21,226 nt of DNA from Taibaiella sp. (GTDB lineage Bacteria > Bacteroidota > Bacteroidia > Chitinophagales > Chitinophagaceae): positions 1 through 21,226 of the forward strand of contig JACFNS010000005.1 of the NCBI GenBank assembly GCA_019454705.1. Reading direction: 5' to 3'. Of the stretch, positions 8,149 through 14,175 are shown piece by piece; the stretch's first letter is position 1, and the number at the start of each line of letters is the position of its first letter. The notes below the pieces were generated by a model. That model was not told the DNA's origin. It worked only from the letters and a program-made list of their open reading frames with translations, and made no database searches. A program made the position numbers and the translations under genes.

Positions 8149-9003
8149 ATGCGCAAACTGTTATACATATTATCCGTTATGATGCTGCCATGGGCCGGTG
8201 CCCATGCACAAACCTTTTATACAGGTACTGAGTACGGTTTTATGGCGGGCGGCTCGCAATATTTCGGCGACCTGAACGATAATTACGGCTTTCAAACGGT
8301 AAACCCCGCTGTGGGCGCTTTTACCCGCATACACATGAACCCCTATATATCCGTAAGGCTGGGGGCTAACCTTACCAGGCTGTCGTACGACGATAAATTA
8401 TCAAGCGCAAAATTCAACAAAGCGCGCAACCTCAACTTTACTACCAACATACTGGAAGCGGGTATATTCGCGGAGTTCAATTTCTTCAGTTTTATAACCG
8501 GCGAAACCAATAATCGCTGGACACCTTACCTGGTAGGTGGTGCGGGTGTGTTTTATTACGATCCCTTTACCAAACTGGATGGCAGGACTTACTACCTGCG
8601 CCGCTTTGGCACCGAAGGCCAGTTTGCCGGCTATGGCGACCGTGGTTACAGTCAATTAGGTTTTATGTTCCCCGTGGGTGCGGGTTTCAAATATTGGATA
8701 GGCCCCGGCGTTAACCTCTGCTTTGAGATTTCTAACCGCCTCACCACTACCGACTATATTGATGATGTAAGCGCTACCTATGTAGGTGCGGAAAATTTTG
8801 AAGGCACTCCCGGTTTTGAAAACGTCGCCCTGCGTCTGCAGGACCGCTCGCGCGAGATAGGTGGCGAAGCACTGGGCAGAACAGGCAAGCAGCGTGGCAA
8901 CAGCGCCACCAAAGACCAGTACCTGATGTTTACATTTGGTATATCTTTCCAGATGAAAACGTATAAGTGCCCTACATACCTGAAGCAGGGCTACCTGTAC
9001 TAA
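8149..9003 (+). CDS. porG: PorG/DUF6089-family outer-membrane beta-barrel protein
   Basis: PorG is an outer-membrane barrel that, in type IX secretion, contacts the periplasmic PorK/PorN ring. The protein has 284 residues with a signal peptide cut after AGAHA (residue 20). The DUF6089 signature follows: EYGFMAGGSQYFGDLNDN, then NPAVGAFTRIHMNPYISVRLG, a DDKLSSAKFNKARNLNF segment with the usual switch from Arg-rich to barrel strand, and ILEAGIFAEFNFF. The barrel continues to FTFGISFQMKTYKCP. It follows nadK, a frequent neighbour of this family. The stop codon overlaps that of the convergent acetyltransferase by 4 bp (9000-9003). The uppS and bamA genes that often follow porG in the phylum are not here. 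The family is secure; the secretion role is inferred from family and from porX nearby. Confidence 0.85.
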   Translation: MRKLLYILSVMMLPWAGAHAQTFYTGTEYGFMAGGSQYFGDLNDNYGFQTVNPAVGAFTRIHMNPYISVRLGANLTRLSYDDKLSSAKFNKARNLNFTTNILEAGIFAEFNFFSFITGETNNRWTPYLVGGAGVFYYDPFTKLDGRTYYLRRFGTEGQFAGYGDRGYSQLGFMFPVGAGFKYWIGPGVNLCFEISNRLTTTDYIDDVSATYVGAENFEGTPGFENVALRLQDRSREIGGEALGRTGKQRGNSATKDQYLMFTFGISFQMKTYKCPTYLKQGYLY

Positions 9004-9452
9004 AAATCAATAGACACGTTCACCCATTCAGGGTCAAACTTTGCATGGTATTTCTTGTAGAAATTAATTGCCGGCTCATTCCAGTCCAGTACCTGCCATA
9101 GCATGCCGCTGAAGCCCTTGGCCTTGGCTACTTCTATCAGTTCATCCAGTAATTTTTTGCCGATACCCCGGCCACGGTATTCTTCAGTTACTACCAAATC
9201 TTCCAGGTACATGCGCTGCCCCTTCCATGTAGAGTAGCGGATATAATACAGCGCAAAACCCACAATCATCCCATCCGTTTCCGCCACTATGGCCCACCAC
9301 ACTGGCCGTTCGCCAAAGCCGCTTTCTTCAAAATGCTGCAGGCTCACAGTCACTGCTTCGGGCTCGCGCTCGAAAGTGGCCAGTTCCTGCACCAGTTCCA
9401 TCAGCCTGGGGCAATCTGCTATGCGGGCATCCCGTATCCTCACTTCGTTCAT
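9000..9452 (-). CDS. GNAT-family N-acetyltransferase (diamine acetyltransferase-like)
   Basis: This 150-residue cytoplasmic enzyme should transfer acetyl from acetyl-CoA to an amine. It has the GNAT layout: N-terminal VRIRDARIADCPRLMELV, central strand MIVGFALYYIRYSTWKG, the strand YLEDLVVTEEYRGRGIG with the CoA pyrophosphate loop RGRGIG at residues 93-98, and the C-terminal LWQVLDWNEPAINFYKKYHA. The YxxWKG-YLEDL combination and the WNEPAINFYKK ending resemble the spermidine/spermine acetyltransferase (SAT1-like) branch, so a polyamine or small amine substrate is likely but not shown. It is convergent with porG (stop codons overlap) and divergent from porX across 147 bp. No clear promoter box was found. 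Confidence 0.9.
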   Translation of the reverse strand: MNEVRIRDARIADCPRLMELVQELATFEREPEAVTVSLQHFEESGFGERPVWWAIVAETDGMIVGFALYYIRYSTWKGQRMYLEDLVVTEEYRGRGIGKKLLDELIEVAKAKGFSGMLWQVLDWNEPAINFYKKYHAKFDPEWVNVSIDF

Positions 9453-9599
9453 TTCTTTATCTTTTTGGCAATACCTTTGCCGGTACAGCGTTAATATAGT
9501 TCAGAGTTGCCAAACTTCCGTTAAAAGCGACATATTAAAAACAGCGAACGGATTTTTATATCTATATTAAGCATTGCACATAACTGATAACCGGACAAT

Positions 9600-11156
9600 A
9601 TGAACAATACACAGGGCGAAATACTTTGGGTGGATGATGAAATCGAATCACTTAAATCACAGATACTTTTTCTGAAAAATAAGGGCTACGAGGTGACAGC
9701 CGTAACCAATGGCTACGATGCGCTGGAAAGCCTGAAAGAGAAAAACGTGGACGTAGTGCTGCTGGACGAAAGTATGCCCGGCATGACAGGGCTTGAAACC
9801 CTGGCCAAAATAAAAGAGATGCGCCCATCGCTGCCGGTGGTAATGGTGACCAAAAACGAGGCGGAATACATTATGGAAGAGGCCATCGGCTCGCAGATAA
9901 GCGATTACCTGATAAAGCCCGTGAACCCCAACCAGGTGCTGCTGTCGCTGAAGAAAATAATGGACAGCAAGCGGCTGGTATCGCAACGCACCACTACCGC
10001 CTACCAGCAGGATTTCCGCAACCTGTTTATGGCGCTCAGTTCCAACCCCGACCACGAGGAGTGGAAAGAGCTGTATAAAAAACTGATATACTGGGAACTG
10101 GAAATGAGCCGCAGCGACAGCTCCGAAATGATGGAAGTGCTCACCAGCCAGAAGACGGAAGCCAATACGGAGTTCTACAAGTTCATCAATAAGAACTACG
10201 CCAAATGGATTAAATCAGGCGACGGCCCTCTGCTCTCGCACAATGTGTTCAAAGAAAAGATTAAACCGCACCTGCAGCAGGGCAAGCCCACCTTCCTGGT
10301 AGTGATAGACAACCTGCGTTTCGACCAGTGGAAGGTGCTGGAGCCCATCATCAGCAAAACTTACCGCGTGCTGGAAGAAGACAGTTTCTACAGCATACTG
10401 CCTACGGCCACGCAATACGCACGTAATGCCTTGTTTGCAGGCATGCTGCCGCAGGATATAGAAAAGAAGTTCCCCAACGAGTGGAAGAACGATGATGAAG
10501 AAGGCGGCAAGAACCTGTTTGAAGAAACCTTCCTGCAATACCAGATGAAGCAACTGGGGCTGGGCAACCTGAAAACGCAATACCTGAAAATAACCAATAA
10601 CGAAAACGGCAAACTGTTTGAAGAGGATGTGCACAACTACCTGAACAACGACCTGACGGTAATCGTGTACAACTTCGTGGATATGCTGTCGCATGCACGT
10701 ACCGAAATGGAAGTGCTGAAAGAACTGGCGGGCGATGAAATGTCTTACCGCTCGCTGACGGTGAGTTGGTTTGAGCACTCGCCGCTGTACCGCGCGCTGA
10801 AGAAAGTGGCGGACAAAGGTGTACAGCTCATCATCACTACCGACCACGGTACGATGAAGGTAAAAACCCCCAGCAAATGCATAGGCGACAGGCACACCAC
10901 TACCAACCTGCGCTACAAGCACGGCCGCAACCTGCAATACGAAGACAAAGACGTACTGGCATTCCGCGATCCCTCGGAGGCGGGATTACCACGCCCCAAT
11001 ATCAGTTCAACCTTTATCTTTGCAAAAGGGGATGTGTTCCTGTGTTATCCTAATAATTACAATCATTATGTGAATTATTACAGGAACACCTTCCAGCACG
11101 GGGGCATATCCCTCGAAGAAATGATTGTACCCATAGTAAGGTTGGAAAGTAAATAA
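9600..11156 (+). CDS. porX: Type IX secretion response regulator PorX (receiver plus PglZ/alkaline-phosphatase-like domain)
   Basis: PorX is the response regulator paired with the kinase PorY in type IX secretion control; in studied species it also acts with SigP and hydrolyses oligoribonucleotides. At 518 residues it is the normal length. Residues 1-125 are a receiver domain: Asp12-Asp13, phospho-acceptor Asp56 in VLLDESMPG, Thr84 and Lys106 in YLIKP. A helical linker follows (about 130-205), then a PglZ alkaline-phosphatase-type domain with FLVVIDNLRFDQW, ILPTATQYARNALFAG (Thr269/Thr271 at the nucleophile/zinc site), VYNFVDMLSHAR and LIITTDHGTMKV (metal-binding Asp-His), and a C-terminal QHGGISLEEMIVPIV. 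The ATG at 9600 opens just before the receiver. The stop overlaps the next start. Its presence implies the organism has a type IX system elsewhere. Confidence 0.95.
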   Translation: MNNTQGEILWVDDEIESLKSQILFLKNKGYEVTAVTNGYDALESLKEKNVDVVLLDESMPGMTGLETLAKIKEMRPSLPVVMVTKNEAEYIMEEAIGSQISDYLIKPVNPNQVLLSLKKIMDSKRLVSQRTTTAYQQDFRNLFMALSSNPDHEEWKELYKKLIYWELEMSRSDSSEMMEVLTSQKTEANTEFYKFINKNYAKWIKSGDGPLLSHNVFKEKIKPHLQQGKPTFLVVIDNLRFDQWKVLEPIISKTYRVLEEDSFYSILPTATQYARNALFAGMLPQDIEKKFPNEWKNDDEEGGKNLFEETFLQYQMKQLGLGNLKTQYLKITNNENGKLFEEDVHNYLNNDLTVIVYNFVDMLSHARTEMEVLKELAGDEMSYRSLTVSWFEHSPLYRALKKVADKGVQLIITTDHGTMKVKTPSKCIGDRHTTTNLRYKHGRNLQYEDKDVLAFRDPSEAGLPRPNISSTFIFAKGDVFLCYPNNYNHYVNYYRNTFQHGGISLEEMIVPIVRLESK

Positions 11157-11647
11157 TGGCTCTGTTTTCTTTTATTAGCCGCCTCGATAAGAAAGAAAGG
11201 CGTTTCGAAATAATTTCACTGGTACTGCTGGCAGTACTGCTGCTGCTTACGCCCATCATCTGGTCTGTAGTGCCCGACAAGGTGCTGATACTGCAGCAGG
11301 ACACCGGTGCGCTGGATAGCTACAACAATAAGTCGGCGCTGTGGATGTTCCCCCTGGTAGGTGTGGTGATATATGCCGCCCTGTCCATCATCAAGCATTA
11401 CCTCATCAAATACCGCGAAGCCCCCGCCAAGGGCGAAGAGCCTGAGCATACCACCACCGTATGGGTGCTGCGCCTGGTAAAGATGATAGCCATGGCCGGC
11501 CTCATCATCAGCGTGCTGGAAGTATGGGTAGCCGCCAGCAAAGACAGCCCCGTAGCTATGGCAGGCATAGTGCTGGAGGTGCTGATAGTAGCAGCACTCT
11601 TTACCGTAGTGTTTAAAGAAGTGATGGCGAAATACGGGAAGAGGTGA
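11156..11647 (+). CDS. Four-helix inner-membrane protein, DUF1648/SdpI-like
   Basis: The start overlaps the porX stop as TAATG, so translation is probably coupled. The 163-residue protein has four hydrophobic segments: about residues 20-40 (ISLVLLAVLLLLTPIIWSVV), 63-82 (LWMFPLVGVVIYAALSII), 105-122 (VLRLVKMIAMAGLIISVL) and 136-154. The first loop, PDKVLILQQDTGALDSYNNK, followed by a second membrane helix recalls the DUF1648 pattern (P-D-x-[IV] then G-x-x-x-x-Y-x-x-K) of SdpI-type proteins. This is a visual match only. Coupling to porX suggests the product is needed together with it, for example in envelope stress or signal sensing, but no function can be assigned. A different gene, such as tsaE, often lies next to porX in relatives. 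Confidence 0.75.
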   Translation: MALFSFISRLDKKERRFEIISLVLLAVLLLLTPIIWSVVPDKVLILQQDTGALDSYNNKSALWMFPLVGVVIYAALSIIKHYLIKYREAPAKGEEPEHTTTVWVLRLVKMIAMAGLIISVLEVWVAASKDSPVAMAGIVLEVLIVAALFTVVFKEVMAKYGKR

Positions 11648-11719
11648 AGGTGGGTTCTTGTGCCGAACTCGCGTAGTGCAGCAGTAGATTCCTGCACATG
11701 ACAACGCAGCATTCTTACG

Positions 11720-12352
11720 TTAATTGTGTTTCCAATAGTTATGAAAATAGTCAAGGTCTCCAGATTTGCTCATTTCATACCGCCAGTTAGAACTATCAAG
11801 TATTAGATAATTGTATCCGTAAAAAGGTCGTGTATTTCCTTGAGAAAACACAATCAGCTTATATTGATATGCTGGGAAAAAAGAAAATGCTGAATCAAAG
11901 GGTTTATCTGAGTAGTCTCGAACTTTACTGTTGTTCCAATCTTTCACAAGGTTTTCTATTTGTGTACGTGTCAATAATTTCGTCTGGTATAGCTCGTCAG
12001 AATATATGGTAACTGAATCAATGGACTTGGGATTTAAGGGTATTTTATAACATTTTAGTTCGTGAATTATATTGTCACAGACATCAAATGTCACAAAACT
12101 CTCATTGTTTTGCTGCCAAGTAAATTTGCAACTGTCAACCTGTTCCACACCACCACCTTTTTCAATATCACCAACATGAACAGAGTAACTGAAGTATGTG
12201 GCAAGAACTAAGTCTGGACATTCTGATTTCACGATTCGATAATTGTGAATTCCCCATTCTTGAATTTGTTCACACTTCCCCGAATCATAGTTACATGACT
12301 CAAAAAATGTCAAGAAAATAATTACGCTGTAATGAAGCAGATAATATCGCAT
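11720..12352 (-). CDS. Hypothetical exported protein, possible lipoprotein
   Basis: I do not recognise this 210-residue protein. It begins MRYYLLHYSVIIFLTFFESC, a short hydrophobic leader ending in a possible, not ideal, lipobox at Cys20. The mature part is rich in aromatic residues and has six further cysteines in its first half (for example CEQ, SECPD, DSCKF, VCDN, LKCYK), which could form disulfides outside the cytoplasm. The ending NYLILDSSNWRYEMSKSGDL looks beta-rich. The base composition is far more AT-rich than the porX region: 16 G+C of 60 bases at 12001-12060 against 29 of 60 at 10441-10500. It is convergent with the membrane-protein gene to its left across 72 bp. The open frame, exported leader and sensible composition support a real gene. 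Confidence 0.65.
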   Translation of the reverse strand: MRYYLLHYSVIIFLTFFESCNYDSGKCEQIQEWGIHNYRIVKSECPDLVLATYFSYSVHVGDIEKGGGVEQVDSCKFTWQQNNESFVTFDVCDNIIHELKCYKIPLNPKSIDSVTIYSDELYQTKLLTRTQIENLVKDWNNSKVRDYSDKPFDSAFSFFPAYQYKLIVFSQGNTRPFYGYNYLILDSSNWRYEMSKSGDLDYFHNYWKHN

Positions 12353-12392
12353 TTGAACTAGTTTCAGTTTTTGACTTATTGACCATCATTCC

Positions 12393-12421
12393 CCGCCGAG
12401 TCTCCTGAAAGGACTTGGCGG
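12393..12421. other. GC-rich hairpin between two hypothetical genes
   Basis: CCGCCGAGTC (12393-12402) pairs with GACTTGGCGG (12412-12421), a 10-bp stem with one G.T wobble and a 9-nt loop, in otherwise AT-rich DNA. Neither strand has a T-run after it, so it is not a standard intrinsic terminator. It may still help end or process the transcript from 12963. The rest of 12353-12525 shows nothing else. Confidence 0.4.
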
Positions 12422-12525
12422 CAATCAAAATATTTATAGCAACTGCCTAGTTCTTAAATCACAATCGTATTGAATCTCTTTCCTGATTTTATTTGAGAGT
12501 ACTCCGTCATTCATCGTGACTAATG

Positions 12526-12963
12526 TTATTTGACCACTTCAATTTCGCCACTTTTAGAAGCCATTTCTATATCCACCAAGTACTGAACATGTTTAAAATA
12601 CACAAAGTCAGGATTGTTATAATAAAAATATGCCACCCATTTCCCAAGCGACTTGTTGTACCAAAACCCTTCAATTTTATAAGTACCCCCTAGCATATTC
12701 TGTCCCATATACTGAGATTCATTTACAAATCTTGTAATCTCATTTCCCCTAGCAGATAGTCCATATGTCGGGGCTGTTTTCATATTCATTGTCACAAAGT
12801 ACATCTTACTGCCGTTATTGAAATCATTTGATCCTTCACTGAGTTTAATGATTGTACCAACTTTGATAGTGTCCCCTTTGTTTGTTAATATATAATCCGG
12901 TTTTTTACCTTTCCCAAAACATAAAAGAGGTATAACAAGTAGTACACTTATAATATATCGCAT
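12526..12963 (-). CDS. Hypothetical secreted protein
   Basis: I do not recognise this 145-residue protein. Residues 1-18 (MRYIISVLLVIPLLCFGK) form a signal peptide, with Cys15 not in a good lipobox. The mature part starts KKPDYILTNKGDTIKVGTI, a beta-strand pattern common in small exported Bacteroidota proteins, and continues with alternating strands (KMYFVTMNMK, YKIEGFWYN, WVAYFYYNN). It ends in an acidic-basic tail. It is AT-rich like its neighbour at 11720-12352, and both start Met-Arg-Tyr, but the two proteins are otherwise different. It lies 173 bp upstream of that gene on the same strand. No regulatory box is clear. Confidence 0.65.
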   Translation of the reverse strand: MRYIISVLLVIPLLCFGKGKKPDYILTNKGDTIKVGTIIKLSEGSNDFNNGSKMYFVTMNMKTAPTYGLSARGNEITRFVNESQYMGQNMLGGTYKIEGFWYNKSLGKWVAYFYYNNPDFVYFKHVQYLVDIEMASKSGEIEVVK

Positions 12964-13030
12964 AGCTATATTTGACTATAAAACTGAAAAACTCATTTAC
13001 AATGTGGTCAGTATTGTCACCGTGCCACCA

Positions 13031-13056
13031 TAAATCTACAAATAAAACCAACACTG
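13031..13056 (-). repeat. Short 3'-flank repeat, copy A
   Basis: This 26-bp segment beginning TAAATCTACAAATAAAA matches copy B (13780-13805) at 24 of 26 positions. It lies 7 bp past the stop of the gene remnant at 13064-13142, the same kind of position copies B and C hold after their genes. Confidence 0.7.
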
Positions 13057-13063
13057 AATCACG

Positions 13064-13142
13064 CTACATTCCCACCGCCCTTATCACACTATCCATTTTA
13101 GCGGCTGTCATCAGGTTGGTGGTGTATATCAGCGAGTCACCT
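13064..13142 (-). pseudogene. 3'-end remnant of a second thioredoxin-like lipoprotein gene
   Basis: On the minus strand this encodes GDSLIYTTNLMTAAKMDSVI followed by RAVGM and a stop. That is almost the C-terminus of the lipoprotein at 14176-14766 (GDSLIYTTNMMTAAKMDSVI, then RATTGVE). At DNA level 13077-13142 matches 14195-14260 at 61 of 66 positions. The similarity stops abruptly 8 bp from the parE stop codon, so the rest of the gene has been lost or replaced. No start codon or leader remains. Most of the changes keep the reading frame sense, which suggests the copy was functional for some time or broke recently. Confidence 0.75.
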
Positions 13143-13149
13143 CCATACC

Positions 13150-13446
13150 TTATTCTTCCAAACGATTTTCAATATCCATTCTCTGGTGCAGAACCCTTAT
13201 TACCTCAATATCATGCTTATCAGTCTTTCGATAAAAAATCAGGTGTGACTTTACTTTAGAACAGCGATAGTTTTTGCGGATATGATTTAGGTCTTTACCC
13301 GAACTCGGGTTACCTGCAAGGTATTCAATTTCGTCAAATATCAAATCAATATACCTGTCAGCCTGCTCCACCGACCAATGCTCAAGTGTGTACAGCCATA
13401 TATGCTCCATATCTTCAGCCGCTTTGACACTGATTTTATAACCCAT
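13150..13446 (-). CDS. parE: ParE/RelE-superfamily toxin
   Basis: This 98-residue protein reads MGYKISVKAAEDMEHIWLY, then SVEQADRYIDLIFDEIEYL, GNPSSGKDLNHIRKNYRCSK, HLIFYRKTDKHDIEVIRVLH. This is the ParE layout: an N-terminal strand, two helices, PxxGKDL, an RxxxV/SHLIFYR strand pair and a C-terminal IxVIRVLHxRMD. ParE toxins poison DNA gyrase; other members of the fold cut mRNA on the ribosome, so the target is inferred. The frame is open further upstream, but ATG 13446 is chosen because it starts right at the fold and overlaps the antitoxin end by 11 bp, the usual coupled arrangement. The stop lies 8 bp from the lipoprotein gene remnant. Confidence 0.9.
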   Translation of the reverse strand: MGYKISVKAAEDMEHIWLYTLEHWSVEQADRYIDLIFDEIEYLAGNPSSGKDLNHIRKNYRCSKVKSHLIFYRKTDKHDIEVIRVLHQRMDIENRLEE

Positions 13447-13690
13447 CAGCCAGGTGTTTGCTGTGCAGGTTTTTGACGAATTTTTTACGGTCAAACTTGG
13501 GGACAAATCCTGATTTTTCCCCTTTTTTCAGTTCTTTCACGAGTTCGTTTTTCAGGGTTTCCTCCTGTTCAAATAGGCGTAGCGCAGCCCTCACTACCTC
13601 GCTGGCGGAAGAGAACCGTCCACTTTGTATCTGGGCGTTAATGAAATTGTCAAAGTAGTCTCCTAATAATATGGAAGTATTCTTTGCCAT
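13436..13690 (-). CDS. parD: ParD-type antitoxin (ribbon-helix-helix)
   Basis: This 84-residue protein starts MAKNTSILLGDYFDNFI and continues GRFSSASEVVRAALRLFEQ, the ribbon-helix-helix signature of ParD/CC2985-type antitoxins. It binds DNA as a dimer through the N-terminal strand. Its C-terminal part, from about residue 45 (ETLKNELVKELKKGEKSG, FDRKKFVKNLHSK), should wrap around and neutralise the toxin. The ATG at 13690 is right at the first strand. It precedes parE and overlaps it by 11 bp. A -7 box and a perfect 17-bp palindrome lie just upstream, so the operon is probably autorepressed by ParD or the ParDE complex. Confidence 0.92.
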   Translation of the reverse strand: MAKNTSILLGDYFDNFINAQIQSGRFSSASEVVRAALRLFEQEETLKNELVKELKKGEKSGFVPKFDRKKFVKNLHSKHLADGL

Positions 13691-13704
13691 TACTATGCTT
13701 TTAC

Positions 13705-13712
13705 CAAAGATA
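13705..13712 (-). promoter_or_regulatory. -7 box of the parDE operon
   Basis: TATCTTTG on the minus strand matches TAnnTTTG exactly and ends 14 bp before the parD ATG. It shares three bases with the palindromic operator at 13710-13726. A good -33 TTTG at the usual spacing is not seen. Confidence 0.6.
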
Positions 13713-13726
13713 CCAATAATTGGTAT
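13710..13726. promoter_or_regulatory. Palindromic operator of parDE
   Basis: ATACCAATAATTGGTAT is a perfect palindrome of 8-bp arms around one central base. It overlaps the upstream end of the -7 box, where a bound ribbon-helix-helix dimer would block RNA polymerase. Autorepression is usual for parDE; the site itself is inferred from symmetry and position. Confidence 0.7.
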
Positions 13727-13738
13727 TTAACCCATCCC

Positions 13739-13758
13739 TTTCACAAAAAATTATAACC
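13739..13758. repeat. 20-bp identical dispersed repeat, copy 1
   Basis: TTTCACAAAAAATTATAACC occurs here, upstream of parD, and again without a mismatch at 16014-16033, just before moxR. Both copies are in the same orientation and enclose about 2.3 kb of accessory DNA. Confidence 0.6.
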
Positions 13759-13779
13759 ACTGGTTTAAGTTTTTCAACT

Positions 13780-13823
13780 TAAATCTACAAATAAAAGCAA
13801 GACTGTGTCTGGCAGGGTGTAGG
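13780..13823 (-). repeat. Short 3'-flank repeat, copy B
   Basis: Its first 26 bp match copy A at 24 of 26 positions, and 13788-13823 matches copy C (14122-14157) at 33 of 36. It lies 10 bp past the stop of the gene at 13834-14055. Confidence 0.75.
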
Positions 13824-13833
13824 ATATTACCTG

Positions 13834-14055
13834 CTAAATTTCCTCTCCCCTTTTCCATGCACGGGTAATTATTCTGTACAATAATTTTGTTTCATAGTAT
13901 CTGTCCTCATAGCGTTCAATAGCTACTAAAAGCCATGTCAGTTCACGCGATTCTTCAGGGGTGGCTTTTCCCTGCTTCATCAATTCAATCAGTTGCCAAC
14001 CACGAGCCTTGGCAGCTTCGAGTTCGTCATCATTTTTCAGGTCCTTGGTTTCCAT
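13834..14055 (-). CDS. Small hypothetical protein, possibly the N-terminal part of a HigA-like antitoxin
   Basis: This 73-residue, cytoplasmic-type protein is METKDLKNDDELEAAKARGW, then a helix-rich ATPEESRELTWLLVAIERYE and DRYYETKLLYRIITRAWKRGEEI. The segment from 'EESRELTWLLVAIERYED' resembles the region ahead of the helix-turn-helix in HigA/Xre-type antitoxins (E-L-x-x-L-x-x-x-I-E-x-Y-E). The DNA-binding domain that should follow is absent, and no HigB-like toxin is next to it. It could be a truncated relic, or an unrelated small gene that merely shares the helix pattern. It stands alone between parD and the thioredoxin-like lipoprotein gene, on the same strand as both. Confidence 0.5.
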   Translation of the reverse strand: METKDLKNDDELEAAKARGWQLIELMKQGKATPEESRELTWLLVAIERYEDRYYETKLLYRIITRAWKRGEEI

Positions 14056-14121
14056 TTATTAAATATAAAAAAAGAACGGCAAGCAAGAGTAATATTATTA
14101 ACAATGGAATATTTGACTCTG

Positions 14122-14157
14122 CAAATAAATGCAAGACTGTGCCTGGCAGGATGTAGG
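14122..14157 (-). repeat. Short 3'-flank repeat, copy C
   Basis: It matches copy B (13788-13823) at 33 of 36 positions and lies 18 bp past the stop of the thioredoxin-like lipoprotein gene at 14176-14766. Confidence 0.75.
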
Positions 14158-14175
14158 TACAGCTTATTTCTATAT

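Noticed and set aside
10215..10937. 240-codon minus-strand frame inside porX
   Set aside because: It is the mirror of the porX coding frame (rich in Val, Gln, His), a usual shadow of GC-biased codons; porX is certain.
11676..11697. GTGCAG / CTGCAC hairpin as a terminator between the membrane-protein gene and the convergent lipoprotein gene
   Set aside because: The stem is only 6 bp with a 10-nt loop and no T-run on either strand.
12972..13259. Plus-strand frame over the remnant and parE end
   Set aside because: It is opposite to supported features and its product shows no recognisable pattern.
13447..13506. Upstream extension of parE (20 more residues)
   Set aside because: The extra residues are coded inside parD in another frame and do not fit the ParE fold; ATG 13446 gives the normal length.
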